A DNA stretch of 64,000 nt from JAJDIA01 sp031555505 (GTDB lineage Bacteria; Bacteroidota; Bacteroidia; Bacteroidales; Tannerellaceae): contig JAVBUH010000005.1 of the NCBI GenBank assembly GCA_031555505.1, positions 24,179-88,178 on the forward strand. The letters are read 5' to 3'. Under the pieces are notes generated by a model. The model made no database searches and had not been told where the DNA came from. It worked only from the letters and a program-made list of their open reading frames with translations. Every line of letters begins with the position of its first letter. The first letter of the stretch is position 1. Made by a program: the position numbers and the translations under genes. Below are positions 9,279 to 16,467 of this stretch, piece after piece.

Positions 9279-10844
9279 ATGGCTATAGGAAATAATCCGA
9301 ACTCCCCCCGCCAAAAGATGATCAACCTGATGTATCTGGTGTTCATCGCAATGATGGCGCTCAACGTCTCTTCGGAGGTGTTGGATGGCTTCGAACTGGT
9401 GGAAGGCAGCCTGCGGACGTCGATCGATAACTCGACCCAGCGCAACAAACTTGTCTCTGGTGAAATGGATGCATACTACCAGATCAATCCGGACAAGGTG
9501 CGCGAATGGTACGAAAAGAAGAACGTAACCAAACAGGCGTCAGACAGCCTGTACAATTATATACAGGAACTCAAGATCCGTATTGTACAGAAGGCCGACG
9601 GAGATGATGGCGATGTGCTCAACATTGACCACAAAGACGACCTTGAGGCCGCCTCCAATGTCATGCTGGCACCCGTCGTGGGCGAAGGCAGGAAGCTGCG
9701 CGAATCGATAGACCGCTACCGTGGCGTGATGGGCGATATGATAGAAGACTCCGTCAAGACGCGTATTATTGAAGAAACCCTCACCACCAAGCCTCCCCGT
9801 AAAGCCGGCATCAATACTCGCTCGTGGGAAGAGGCCTTGTTTGAGAATATGCCCGTGGCCGCCGCCTTAACGCTGCTCACCAAACTGCAGAGCGACGTGC
9901 GCTATGTGGAGGGCGAAGTGCTGAACAACCTGCTGAACAGTGTCGATGTGGGCGACTACCGTGTCAACCAGATCACCGCCCAGGTGGTTCCCGAAAGCCA
10001 GATCGTGATGCGGGGCAGCCAGTACCGCGCCAATATCGTGCTCTCGGCAGTAGACTCTACCAAGCGCCCCGCTATCTTTGTGAACGGACAGGAACTACCG
10101 GCTGAGAACAGGGGTATGCTGGCCATCAATACTGGTGCCGTAGGTACCTTCCCGCTCAAAGGATATCTCGAAATACCGAATGCCGACGGGTCTATGCTCC
10201 GTCGTGATTTCGAAACGCAATACTTCGTCACCGAGCCGAGTGCTACCGTGGCGCCTACGTTGATGAATGTGCTCTATGCTGGTTACAACAACCCGATCAG
10301 CATCGCCGTACCGGGTACTCCAAGTAGTAATATTACGGCAACAATTACCAACGGTACGCTCACCCGCAACGGAAATGTGTGGAATGCCCGTGTCAACACC
10401 GTGGGACAGAATGCCGTGGTTTCCGTACAGGCTCGTATGGCCGACGGCCGGTTGGTGGAAATGGCTAAGACCACCTTCCGTGTGCGTAAGTTGCCTGATC
10501 CGCTCCCCTATATCGAATTCAAGGAAGCCAGTGGCAATATGCGTCGCTTCAAGGGCGGTGTGATTGCCAAGCGTAACTTGCTCGAAGCAGGTGGTGTGTT
10601 GGCTGCCATCGACGATGATATCCTGGAAGTGGATTACTCCGTGGTGCGCTTCACGCTTACCTATTACGACTCGTTCGGTAATGCCCAGCGGGAAGTAACG
10701 GAGGGTTCGCGCTTTTCCGAGCGGCAGCGCAATTATATCTCCAACCTCGCCCGTGGAAAGGATATCCTGATCACCGGCATTGTAGCCAAGGGACCCGATG
10801 GCATCGACCGTTCGATTCCACCTATTCAAATGACTGTAAATTAA
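9279..10844 (+). CDS. porM: type IX secretion system motor/stalk protein PorM/GldM
   Basis: Inner-membrane protein whose single N-terminal helix joins the PorL motor and whose periplasmic part reaches towards the PorK/PorN ring. The 521 residues begin with the strongly conserved NSPRQKMINLMYLVFIAMMALNVSSEVL helix (residues ~7-35) and continue with a helical region (~40-215) and then the immunoglobulin-like periplasmic domains (~215-521, ending PPIQMTVN). Length is typical. It is embedded between porL and porN with gaps of about 10 bp. Confidence 0.95.
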   Translation: MAIGNNPNSPRQKMINLMYLVFIAMMALNVSSEVLDGFELVEGSLRTSIDNSTQRNKLVSGEMDAYYQINPDKVREWYEKKNVTKQASDSLYNYIQELKIRIVQKADGDDGDVLNIDHKDDLEAASNVMLAPVVGEGRKLRESIDRYRGVMGDMIEDSVKTRIIEETLTTKPPRKAGINTRSWEEALFENMPVAAALTLLTKLQSDVRYVEGEVLNNLLNSVDVGDYRVNQITAQVVPESQIVMRGSQYRANIVLSAVDSTKRPAIFVNGQELPAENRGMLAINTGAVGTFPLKGYLEIPNADGSMLRRDFETQYFVTEPSATVAPTLMNVLYAGYNNPISIAVPGTPSSNITATITNGTLTRNGNVWNARVNTVGQNAVVSVQARMADGRLVEMAKTTFRVRKLPDPLPYIEFKEASGNMRRFKGGVIAKRNLLEAGGVLAAIDDDILEVDYSVVRFTLTYYDSFGNAQREVTEGSRFSERQRNYISNLARGKDILITGIVAKGPDGIDRSIPPIQMTVN

Positions 10845-10854
10845 GATCCAAGAT

Positions 10855-11925
10855 ATGAAACGCTTGTATTACATAGCAACACTTCTTTACCTGCTGGCAC
10901 TGTCGGGAACTGCCGTCGCACAGGAAAACACCGGAGGCAACCTCCAGCAACGCCGGAGCCCCGAAGCTTCTCGCGGCGCCCGCGAAGCAGAGAAAAAGCA
11001 GAGTTCCATGCCCGAACTCACCGTTCGCGCCCAGGACATGAACGACCGCATGACGCAGGAGATCGGTAACGCCCGCTGGGTGCGTGTGATCTACCGCGAG
11101 ATCGACCTGACGAAGGAAAAGAATGCACCGCTCTATTATCCCACCCGTCCGCTCAACGGCACGATGAACCTCTTCACCATCATCTTCCGCCTTATGAGCG
11201 AAAGCAAACTCGAGGCCTACGAATACATCCCGGACTATGAGGTGTTTGACGACGATCATATCGTTAAATTCAAAGATGTGCTCGAACGCGCCTACATCTA
11301 CTATGAGGAAGTTGCCGGACGTCCCGGCGAAGCTCCTTCATACATTATCAATGAAAGTGATATCCCTGCCGCCGACGTGCAGGCCTATTACGTGAAGGAA
11401 GCCTGGTATTTCGACCAGAACAATTCCGTGTTCGACGTCAAGACGCTGGCCCTCTGCCCCATCATGACCACTACCGACGATAATGGCGCCCAACAGACCA
11501 TGGCCCTCTTCTGGTTGCCCTACGAGAACATCCGTCCGTATATCAACAGCACGTATGTGATGACTTCGAGTATGAACAACGCCAAGACGCTCACGCTCGA
11601 CGATTACTTCCGCCGCCGCTTGTTTGAAGGAGATATCATCAAAACTGAAAACCTGATGAACAAAACAATGGTTCAGCTATATCCCGAGGCCGATTCCCTG
11701 CAACTGGCCCAGAAACAGATCGAAACACAGCTCACCACCTTCGAGAAATCCCTCTGGCTCCAGCCAGACACTACCAACGTAGCTGATACCAAAGGCGCCT
11801 CGAAATCAACAAAGGCTGCCACCACCTCTGTCCGTGGCGCCAAAACAACTACTACCAAGCAAGCTGCCCCCAAGGCACAGAAATCTTCTGCCGCCCCTAC
11901 CCGCAGCGTACGCCGCACGAGGTAG
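10855..11925 (+). CDS. porN: type IX secretion system ring protein PorN/GldN
   Basis: Periplasmic protein that binds PorK to form the T9SS ring. A signal peptide (MKRLYYIATLLYLLALSGTAVAQ) precedes the GldN domain (~residues 60-290), recognisable from WVRVIYREIDLTKEKNAPLYYPTRP and the following MNLFTIIFRLM. The last ~60 residues are a low-complexity tail rich in Lys, Ala and Thr (SKSTKAATTSVRGAKTTTTK), not needed for the fold and probably disordered. It is the last gene of the operon; a strong terminator follows after ~55 bp. Confidence 0.93.
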   Translation: MKRLYYIATLLYLLALSGTAVAQENTGGNLQQRRSPEASRGAREAEKKQSSMPELTVRAQDMNDRMTQEIGNARWVRVIYREIDLTKEKNAPLYYPTRPLNGTMNLFTIIFRLMSESKLEAYEYIPDYEVFDDDHIVKFKDVLERAYIYYEEVAGRPGEAPSYIINESDIPAADVQAYYVKEAWYFDQNNSVFDVKTLALCPIMTTTDDNGAQQTMALFWLPYENIRPYINSTYVMTSSMNNAKTLTLDDYFRRRLFEGDIIKTENLMNKTMVQLYPEADSLQLAQKQIETQLTTFEKSLWLQPDTTNVADTKGASKSTKAATTSVRGAKTTTTKQAAPKAQKSSAAPTRSVRRTR

Positions 11926-11932
11926 TTGGGTC

Positions 11933-11973
11933 GCTATAGCCTTCAGTTGATTAGCTATAGCCTTCACTGATTA
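11933..11973. repeat. 20/21-bp imperfect direct repeat after porN
   Basis: GCTATAGCCTTCAGTTGATTA (11933-11953) is followed immediately by GCTATAGCCTTCACTGATTA (11954-11973). It lies between the porN stop and its terminator and looks like a simple tandem duplication. Confidence 0.8.
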
Positions 11974-11980
11974 ACATATA

Positions 11981-12018
11981 AAAGGCCTTACAGACTTCAA
12001 CCTCTGTAAGGCCTTTGC
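11981..12018. terminator. bidirectional terminator between porN and typA
   Basis: A perfect 13-bp stem AAAGGCCTTACAG/CTGTAAGGCCTTT with a 10-nt loop, A/T-rich on both sides, positioned between two converging genes. It can end both the T9SS operon and typA transcripts. Confidence 0.9.
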
Positions 12019-12120
12019 TTTATATACGAATTTTCTTGATTGGAAGGAGTCGCTTGCGCTTCCCCTCTTGAGAGCTACTCTTTATACACATCTTTTGTGG
12101 CGCATGCTACTCCTACTGAT

Positions 12121-13917
12121 TTATCTCCCCTGCCGCTTGCGTTCCGTCTCATCCAGGATGATCTTACGCATACGCATGTGTGAAGGGGTGATCTCTACAT
12201 ATTCATCCGCCTTGATATACTCCAGGGCATCTTCAAGGCTGAATATGATGGGAGGGGCCAGTGATACCTTATCGTCTGAGCCGGAAGCCCGCATATTGGT
12301 GAGTTTCTTGGATTTGGTGACGTTCACCACCAGGTCTCCCTCTTTCGAATGTTCGCCTACTACCTGTCCGGCATACACTTCGTCGCCGGGAGCGATGAAG
12401 AAACGGCCGCGCGACTGGAGGTTGTTCAGTGCGTATGCAAAAGCCGAGCCTGTTTCCATTGCGATGATAGAACCGTTGTTGCGGCGGTCGATATCGCCCT
12501 TCCACGGTTGGTATTCAAGGAAGCGGTGGGCCATGATGGCTTCGCCGGCCGAGGCTGTGAGGACGGCGTTGTTCAGGCCGATGATACCGCGTGACGGGAT
12601 GGTGAATTCGAGGAACATACGGTCGTTCTTGCTTTCCATGAAGGTCATTTCACCCCGGCGTTTGGTCACCATATCGATGATGCGGCTGGAGCTTTCTTCG
12701 GGCAGGTTCACGGTGAGTTGCTCTACCGGTTCGCTCTTCACGCCGTCTATCTCTTTGATGATTACCTGCGGTTGTCCTACCTGCAACTCATAGCCTTCGC
12801 GGCGCATGGTTTCGATCAGGACGGAGAGGTGCAGCACGCCGCGTCCGTACACCAGCCATGAGTCGGCCGATTCGGTCGGGAGCACACGCAGGGCCAGGTT
12901 CTTGTCCAGTTCCTTTTGCAGGCGTTCGAATATATGGCGGGAGGTGACGAATTTGCCGTCTTTCCCGAAGAAGGGCGAGTTGTTGATGGTAAAGAGCATC
13001 GACATGGTAGGCTCGTCGATCGCAATTGTGGGCAGCGCTTCGGGTGTGCTCACATCGGCGATCGTTTCGCCGATCTCAAAGCCTTCGATACCGATCAGTG
13101 CGCAGATATCGCCGGAGGCAACGGAGGCTACTTTGGCACGGCCGAGGCCTTCAAACACATTCACTTCTTTAATCTTGGATTTCACCACGGTGCCATCGCG
13201 TTTGCACAGCGCCACTTCCTGGCCTTCCTTTAGCTCGCCACGATGTACACGGCCTACGGCGATACGGCCTACGTACTTGGAGAAGTCGAGCGACGTGATC
13301 AGCAACTGCGATGGACCGTCGAGCGTTTCGGGTTCCGGGATATGTTCGATGATGGTGTCGAGCAGCGGTTGGATATCTTCGGATGGTTGTTTCCAGTCGG
13401 TCGACATCCAGCCCTGTTTGGCCGATCCGTAGATGGTGGGGAAGTCCAGCTGTTCTTCCGTGGCGTCGAGGGTAAACATAAGGTCGAACACCATCTCCTG
13501 CACTTCAGACGGACGGCAGTTCGGCTTATCTACCTTATTAATAACTACGATCGGTTTCAGTCCCAGTTGGATGGCTTTCTGCAGTACGAAGCGCGTTTGA
13601 GGCATCGGGCCTTCGAAGGCATCCACCAGCAGGAGGCATCCGTCGGCCATATTGAGTACGCGCTCTACTTCGCCGCCAAAGTCGGCGTGCCCCGGGGTAT
13701 CAATGATGTTGATCTTACATCCTTTGTAATTGATAGAGACGTTCTTGGCCAGGATGGTGATCCCGCGTTCACGCTCCAGGTCATTGTTGTCGAGGAATTG
13801 GTCCAGTTCAGCTTGTCCGTCACGGAAAAGTTTGCCTGCTAACAGCATTTTGTCCACCAGCGTTGTCTTGCCGTGGTCAACGTGTGCGATAATCGCGATG
13901 TTTCTGATATTTTGCAT
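12121..13917 (-). CDS. typA: translational GTPase TypA/BipA
   Basis: Ribosome-associated GTPase of the EF-G group involved in 50S assembly and stress or low-temperature growth. All G motifs are visible: AHVDHGKTTLVDKML (G1), RGITI (switch I), DTPGHADFGGEVER (G3), NKVDKPNCRP (G4) and the SAKQGW region (G5). Elongation-factor domains II, III and V and the BipA-specific C-terminal domain (RMRKIILDETERKRQGR at the end) follow. Length of 598 is normal. It is transcribed alone, towards the T9SS operon. Confidence 0.97.
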   Translation of the reverse strand: MQNIRNIAIIAHVDHGKTTLVDKMLLAGKLFRDGQAELDQFLDNNDLERERGITILAKNVSINYKGCKINIIDTPGHADFGGEVERVLNMADGCLLLVDAFEGPMPQTRFVLQKAIQLGLKPIVVINKVDKPNCRPSEVQEMVFDLMFTLDATEEQLDFPTIYGSAKQGWMSTDWKQPSEDIQPLLDTIIEHIPEPETLDGPSQLLITSLDFSKYVGRIAVGRVHRGELKEGQEVALCKRDGTVVKSKIKEVNVFEGLGRAKVASVASGDICALIGIEGFEIGETIADVSTPEALPTIAIDEPTMSMLFTINNSPFFGKDGKFVTSRHIFERLQKELDKNLALRVLPTESADSWLVYGRGVLHLSVLIETMRREGYELQVGQPQVIIKEIDGVKSEPVEQLTVNLPEESSSRIIDMVTKRRGEMTFMESKNDRMFLEFTIPSRGIIGLNNAVLTASAGEAIMAHRFLEYQPWKGDIDRRNNGSIIAMETGSAFAYALNNLQSRGRFFIAPGDEVYAGQVVGEHSKEGDLVVNVTKSKKLTNMRASGSDDKVSLAPPIIFSLEDALEYIKADEYVEITPSHMRMRKIILDETERKRQGR

Positions 13918-13937
13918 TAAAGAGTTGTTTAGAGGTG

Positions 13938-13945
13938 CAAAGGTA
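13938..13945 (-). promoter_or_regulatory. -7 element for typA
   Basis: TACCTTTG on the minus strand (an exact TAnnTTTG match), 20 bp upstream of the typA start. No convincing TTG is seen at the -33 distance, so only the -7 is claimed. Confidence 0.45.
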
Positions 13946-14008
13946 CTACAATTTGAAAAAAATGATGCTGTATAACACCTAAAAACGAAAAAAGGTGTCG
14001 AAAATAAA

Positions 14009-14038
14009 TTGCCGTTCCGAAAATAACCCCTATATTTG
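14009..14038 (+). promoter_or_regulatory. promoter for rpsO
   Basis: TTG at 14009-14011, 19-bp spacer, TATATTTG at 14031-14038: a near-ideal Bacteroidetes -33/-7 promoter with a ~42-nt leader to the ATG at 14088. Confidence 0.75.
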
Positions 14039-14087
14039 CACCCGCTTGAATAACATAGTATTAATTTATTTAAAGTAGAAAAGGATC

Positions 14088-14357
14088 ATGTATTTAGATT
14101 CAACAAAGAAAAAAGAATTATTTGAGAAGCATGGCAAGTCTGCTACAGACACCGGTTCACCCGAAAGCCAGATCGCGTTGTTCACATTCCGCATCTCACA
14201 CCTTACAGAGCACCTGAAGGCTAACCATAAAGACTATGGTAGCGAAAGATCCCTGCGTATGTTGGTAGGTAAACGTCGTCGTTTGCTGGACTACCTGATC
14301 AAGGTGGATATCACACGTTACCGTGCGATCATCAAGGAACTCGGTATCAGAAAGTAA
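14088..14357 (+). CDS. rpsO: 30S ribosomal protein S15
   Basis: Small-subunit protein that binds the central domain of 16S rRNA. The 89-residue product contains the full S15 signature: GSPESQIALFTFRISHLTEHLKANHKDYGSERSLRMLVGKRRRLLDYL. It is monocistronic here, with its own promoter and a strong terminator; pnp, its usual neighbour in other phyla, is not next to it. Confidence 0.98.
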   Translation: MYLDSTKKKELFEKHGKSATDTGSPESQIALFTFRISHLTEHLKANHKDYGSERSLRMLVGKRRRLLDYLIKVDITRYRAIIKELGIRK

Positions 14358-14382
14358 TTCCTCCACGCGTTTGGAAACATAC

Positions 14383-14420
14383 ACGAAGGCTGTCCCATCA
14401 GGGGGCAGCCTTCGTCGCTT
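14383..14420 (+). terminator. rho-independent terminator after rpsO
   Basis: Stem ACGAAGGCTG(T)CCC / GGG(G)GCAGCCTTCGT around an ATCA loop, followed by CGCTTTT, about 25 bp after the rpsO stop. Confidence 0.85.
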
Positions 14421-14449
14421 TTGTGCCAAGCGTCTGCTTTTAAAATAGT

Positions 14450-14650
14450 TGAGCTTGCCTCTCCCCTTAGGGATCAACCCGTACACTTGTGGTGTGGCAA
14501 TCTTTTCGGTTTTACTCCGATTGAAACGAAGCCTGCTATCCAATCTCCACGCATGCGAAGGTTTTGGCAACAACCGCCTTTCTCTACCCAGGGAATCAGC
14601 CATTGCCTTCAGCCTTTCGGCAGGAGTGTAACTCTCTCGCTTTCAGCAGT
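14450..14650 (+). pseudogene. possible decayed C-terminal part of an HU-like DNA-binding protein
   Basis: Weak. Read across more than one forward frame, this stretch gives CGVAIFSV, then ETKPAIQSPR, then NNRLSLPRESAIAFSLSAGVTL. These are spaced like the GLGxFxV...TxPxxxxPK...FrPex blocks of the Bacteroidetes HU-like family (TIGR01201). No single frame carries all of them, so if the reading is right it is a frame-shifted remnant. It is of interest only because the second 22-bp dyad array in this window also adjoins an HU-like fragment. Confidence 0.25.
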
Positions 14651-14774
14651 TAAGGCCTGCACCCTGACCCTTCAGTTTTGCTTTCAGCCGGTTCAGCCTT
14701 ATCCGGCTGTTTCCCGGACTACCTTCCGGCAGGTTGATCACCTTTTCTAAGGAAACCTGCTGTATCTATCGTCG

Positions 14775-15028
14775 GCATCTGCAACAACTATTGTCGGGAA
14801 TACGGAGTCCTATCACCGGCATCAGCAATACCTTTCCTTTTCACAGCTGTGATGTCTTATCCTCACATCTGTGATGTCTTCTCTTCACAGCTGTGGATCG
14901 AAAGCTTCACTGCTGTGAAAAGGAATCTTCACAGCAGTGGAACGGAATCTCCATAATTGTGGAATGAAATGATCATTCAGATGACGACAATACATCATAA
15001 GGATGACGACAATACATCATAAAGATGC
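14775..15028. repeat. array of degenerate 12-bp dyads with exact 22-bp period (locus 1)
   Basis: Imperfect palindromes start at 14841, 14863, 14885, 14907, 14929, 14951, 14973, 14995 and 15017, each exactly 22 bp from the last. Cores: TCACAGCTGTGA, TCACATCTGTGA, TCACAGCTGTGG, TCACTGCTGTGA, TCACAGCAGTGG, CCATAATTGTGG, TCATTCAGATGA, TCATAAGGATGA, TCATAAAGATGC. The 10-bp gaps are not conserved overall. The phase may extend left: GGCATCtGCAA at 14774 and GGCATCaGCAA at 14818 are 44 bp apart. There is no coding sequence here. Same period and core type as the array at 63406-63549. Confidence 0.85.
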
Positions 15029-15065
15029 TGCCGATAGAAGATTTAGCATACAATCCTGAAAAAGC

Positions 15066-15131
15066 TTCAAATATGTCGGAACTTGAAGCAAGCCCACATT
15101 CAAGTTCGTCGGGGTTTGAAACAAGCCCACC
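15066..15131. repeat. two 33-bp tandem units each containing a 22-bp TTCAA/TTGAA dyad
   Basis: Copies at 15066-15098 and 15099-15131 share 25 of 33 bases. Each opens with TTCAA-N12-TTGAA (22 bp) and closes with the 11-bp (G/A)CAAGCCCAC(A/C). They lie 37 bp beyond the 22-bp array and share its helical-turn style of spacing. Confidence 0.75.
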
Positions 15132-15163
15132 TGTAGATCTCACAGTATCTACAGGTGGCTTGT
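15121..15163 (-). terminator. long hairpin, probable terminator of the NagX-like gene
   Basis: ACAAGCCCACCTGTAGAT (15121-15138) pairs with ATCTACAGGTGGCTTGT (15147-15163), leaving one bulged C, around an 8-nt loop. It starts ~39 bp past the end of the minus-strand gene at 15202 and is followed on that strand by TTTC, so it can act as its terminator. Confidence 0.6.
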
Positions 15164-15201
15164 ATAGGGATGGAAAGCTCAGACCTTGATTATACCCTGA
15201 C

Positions 15202-16314
15202 TTATACCTTCAGGAACACCTTGTGCTTGTAAAGGAAATAGAGGAAAAGCCAGACGATAGACACCTGGCCGATCCAGGTGAGCAGTAGCGTCCAGTTCTC
15301 GGGGAAGAGGCCGATGAAGCCGCCGAAGAAGAATTCGGATATCTGCCGGAAGGGGATAATGCGGTTGGCCATATAAACCGTGATGGAGTTCATACCAATC
15401 ACTTTGAAGAAGAATACAGGCTTCTTATACCCCCACACATCCACCAGCAGGTAGAACAGGGCGAAGAGCAACATACTGCATCCCCCGGCCATGCACACAA
15501 AGGAACTGCTCCACAACGCCTTGTTGATCGGATAGAACAGGTTCCATACCTGCGCGATGACCACCAGGGCGGCACCTGCGGCAGCTATATAGCCGGATTT
15601 CTTCATCATGGACAGCCCCTTCTGCGTGGAAGAGACAAGGATGCCCGTGAGCGCACCCAGCAAAGCGGTCGAGATGGCCGGGATGATACCCAGGATACCT
15701 TCGGGATCAAATATTTTACTATTCAGGCGGCCGGGCAACAGGATGCGGTCAACGTAGCAGGCAATATTACCTTCGGGTGTGAAACGGCCAGCTCCCGGAT
15801 AGTCGGGCGCCGTGAAGAAAATGTTAAGCAGGTAGTAGCACAGCATCAGGCCGAAGCACCACACCACCCGCCACTTCAGCTTGTCGGTATTGATAAAGAT
15901 GATAGCGGCAAACATCCACGCCAGGCCAATTCGTCCCAGCACACTCGCACAGCGGAGGGTATCGAAATCGAGCTTCAGCAGTCCATTGTAGATCATCCCA
16001 AAGAGCACCAGCGTCAGTCCGCGCTGAATGATCTTCCGGTATTGCGCCGACTTGGGCGATCCCGCCTTGAATTTGCCCAGTGAGAACGGCATCGATACAC
16101 CCGCCATAAAGAGGAATAACGGGAAGATCATATCGTAGAACACGAAGCCATCCCACGGCACATGATGGAACTGCTTTTCGAGCGTAATGAGAAACGGCCA
16201 GTTGGTCAGCGTGGCAAGTCCGGCAATGATACCGCTCCCACCCATAATCCACAACATATCGAAGCCTCGGAGGGCATCCAGCGAATCCAGGCGCTGGTAG
16301 GTTTTCTTTTCCAT
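15202..16314 (-). CDS. DUF5009 / NagX-like multi-pass acyltransferase-family membrane protein
   Basis: A 370-residue integral membrane protein with about ten helices. The opening RLDSLDALRGFDMLWIMGGSGI is the hallmark of the family related to heparan-alpha-glucosaminide N-acetyltransferase, annotated as DUF5009 or NagX in Bacteroidetes. Other conserved pieces are VPWDGFVFYDMIFPLFLFMAGVSMPFSLGK and GMNSITVYMANRIIPF near the end. A role in transferring acetyl groups to amino sugars across the membrane is known for relatives only. It is monocistronic. Confidence 0.85.
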   Translation of the reverse strand: MEKKTYQRLDSLDALRGFDMLWIMGGSGIIAGLATLTNWPFLITLEKQFHHVPWDGFVFYDMIFPLFLFMAGVSMPFSLGKFKAGSPKSAQYRKIIQRGLTLVLFGMIYNGLLKLDFDTLRCASVLGRIGLAWMFAAIIFINTDKLKWRVVWCFGLMLCYYLLNIFFTAPDYPGAGRFTPEGNIACYVDRILLPGRLNSKIFDPEGILGIIPAISTALLGALTGILVSSTQKGLSMMKKSGYIAAAGAALVVIAQVWNLFYPINKALWSSSFVCMAGGCSMLLFALFYLLVDVWGYKKPVFFFKVIGMNSITVYMANRIIPFRQISEFFFGGFIGLFPENWTLLLTWIGQVSIVWLFLYFLYKHKVFLKV

Positions 16315-16355
16315 ATAATTCAGATCTAAAGAGTTTAAATCAATTCAAGCCATAA

Positions 16356-16426
16356 AGAAAATAAAAAGACCGCAAAGGACGCAATGATTTAACATATACT
16401 TTTAAATCCTGGTGTTCTTTGCGGTC
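16356..16426 (-). terminator. terminator after yidC
   Basis: GACCGCAAAG (16368-16377) pairs with CTTTGCGGTC (16417-16426) around a long loop. On the minus strand the hairpin is followed by TTTTTATTTTC. It lies ~40 bp past the yidC stop. Confidence 0.7.
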
Positions 16427-16467
16427 AGTATGTAAGGGAGAGCATTACCTGAATGCTGCTCCTCTCG

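Noticed and set aside
14421..14750. 109-codon plus-strand frame downstream of rpsO
   Set aside because: It has no signal or promoter, and the only resemblance (to HU-like proteins) needs more than one frame, so it is not an intact gene.
14841..15028. CRISPR array
   Set aside because: The gaps are only 10 bp, the repeats are degenerate 12-bp palindromes, and no cas genes are present.
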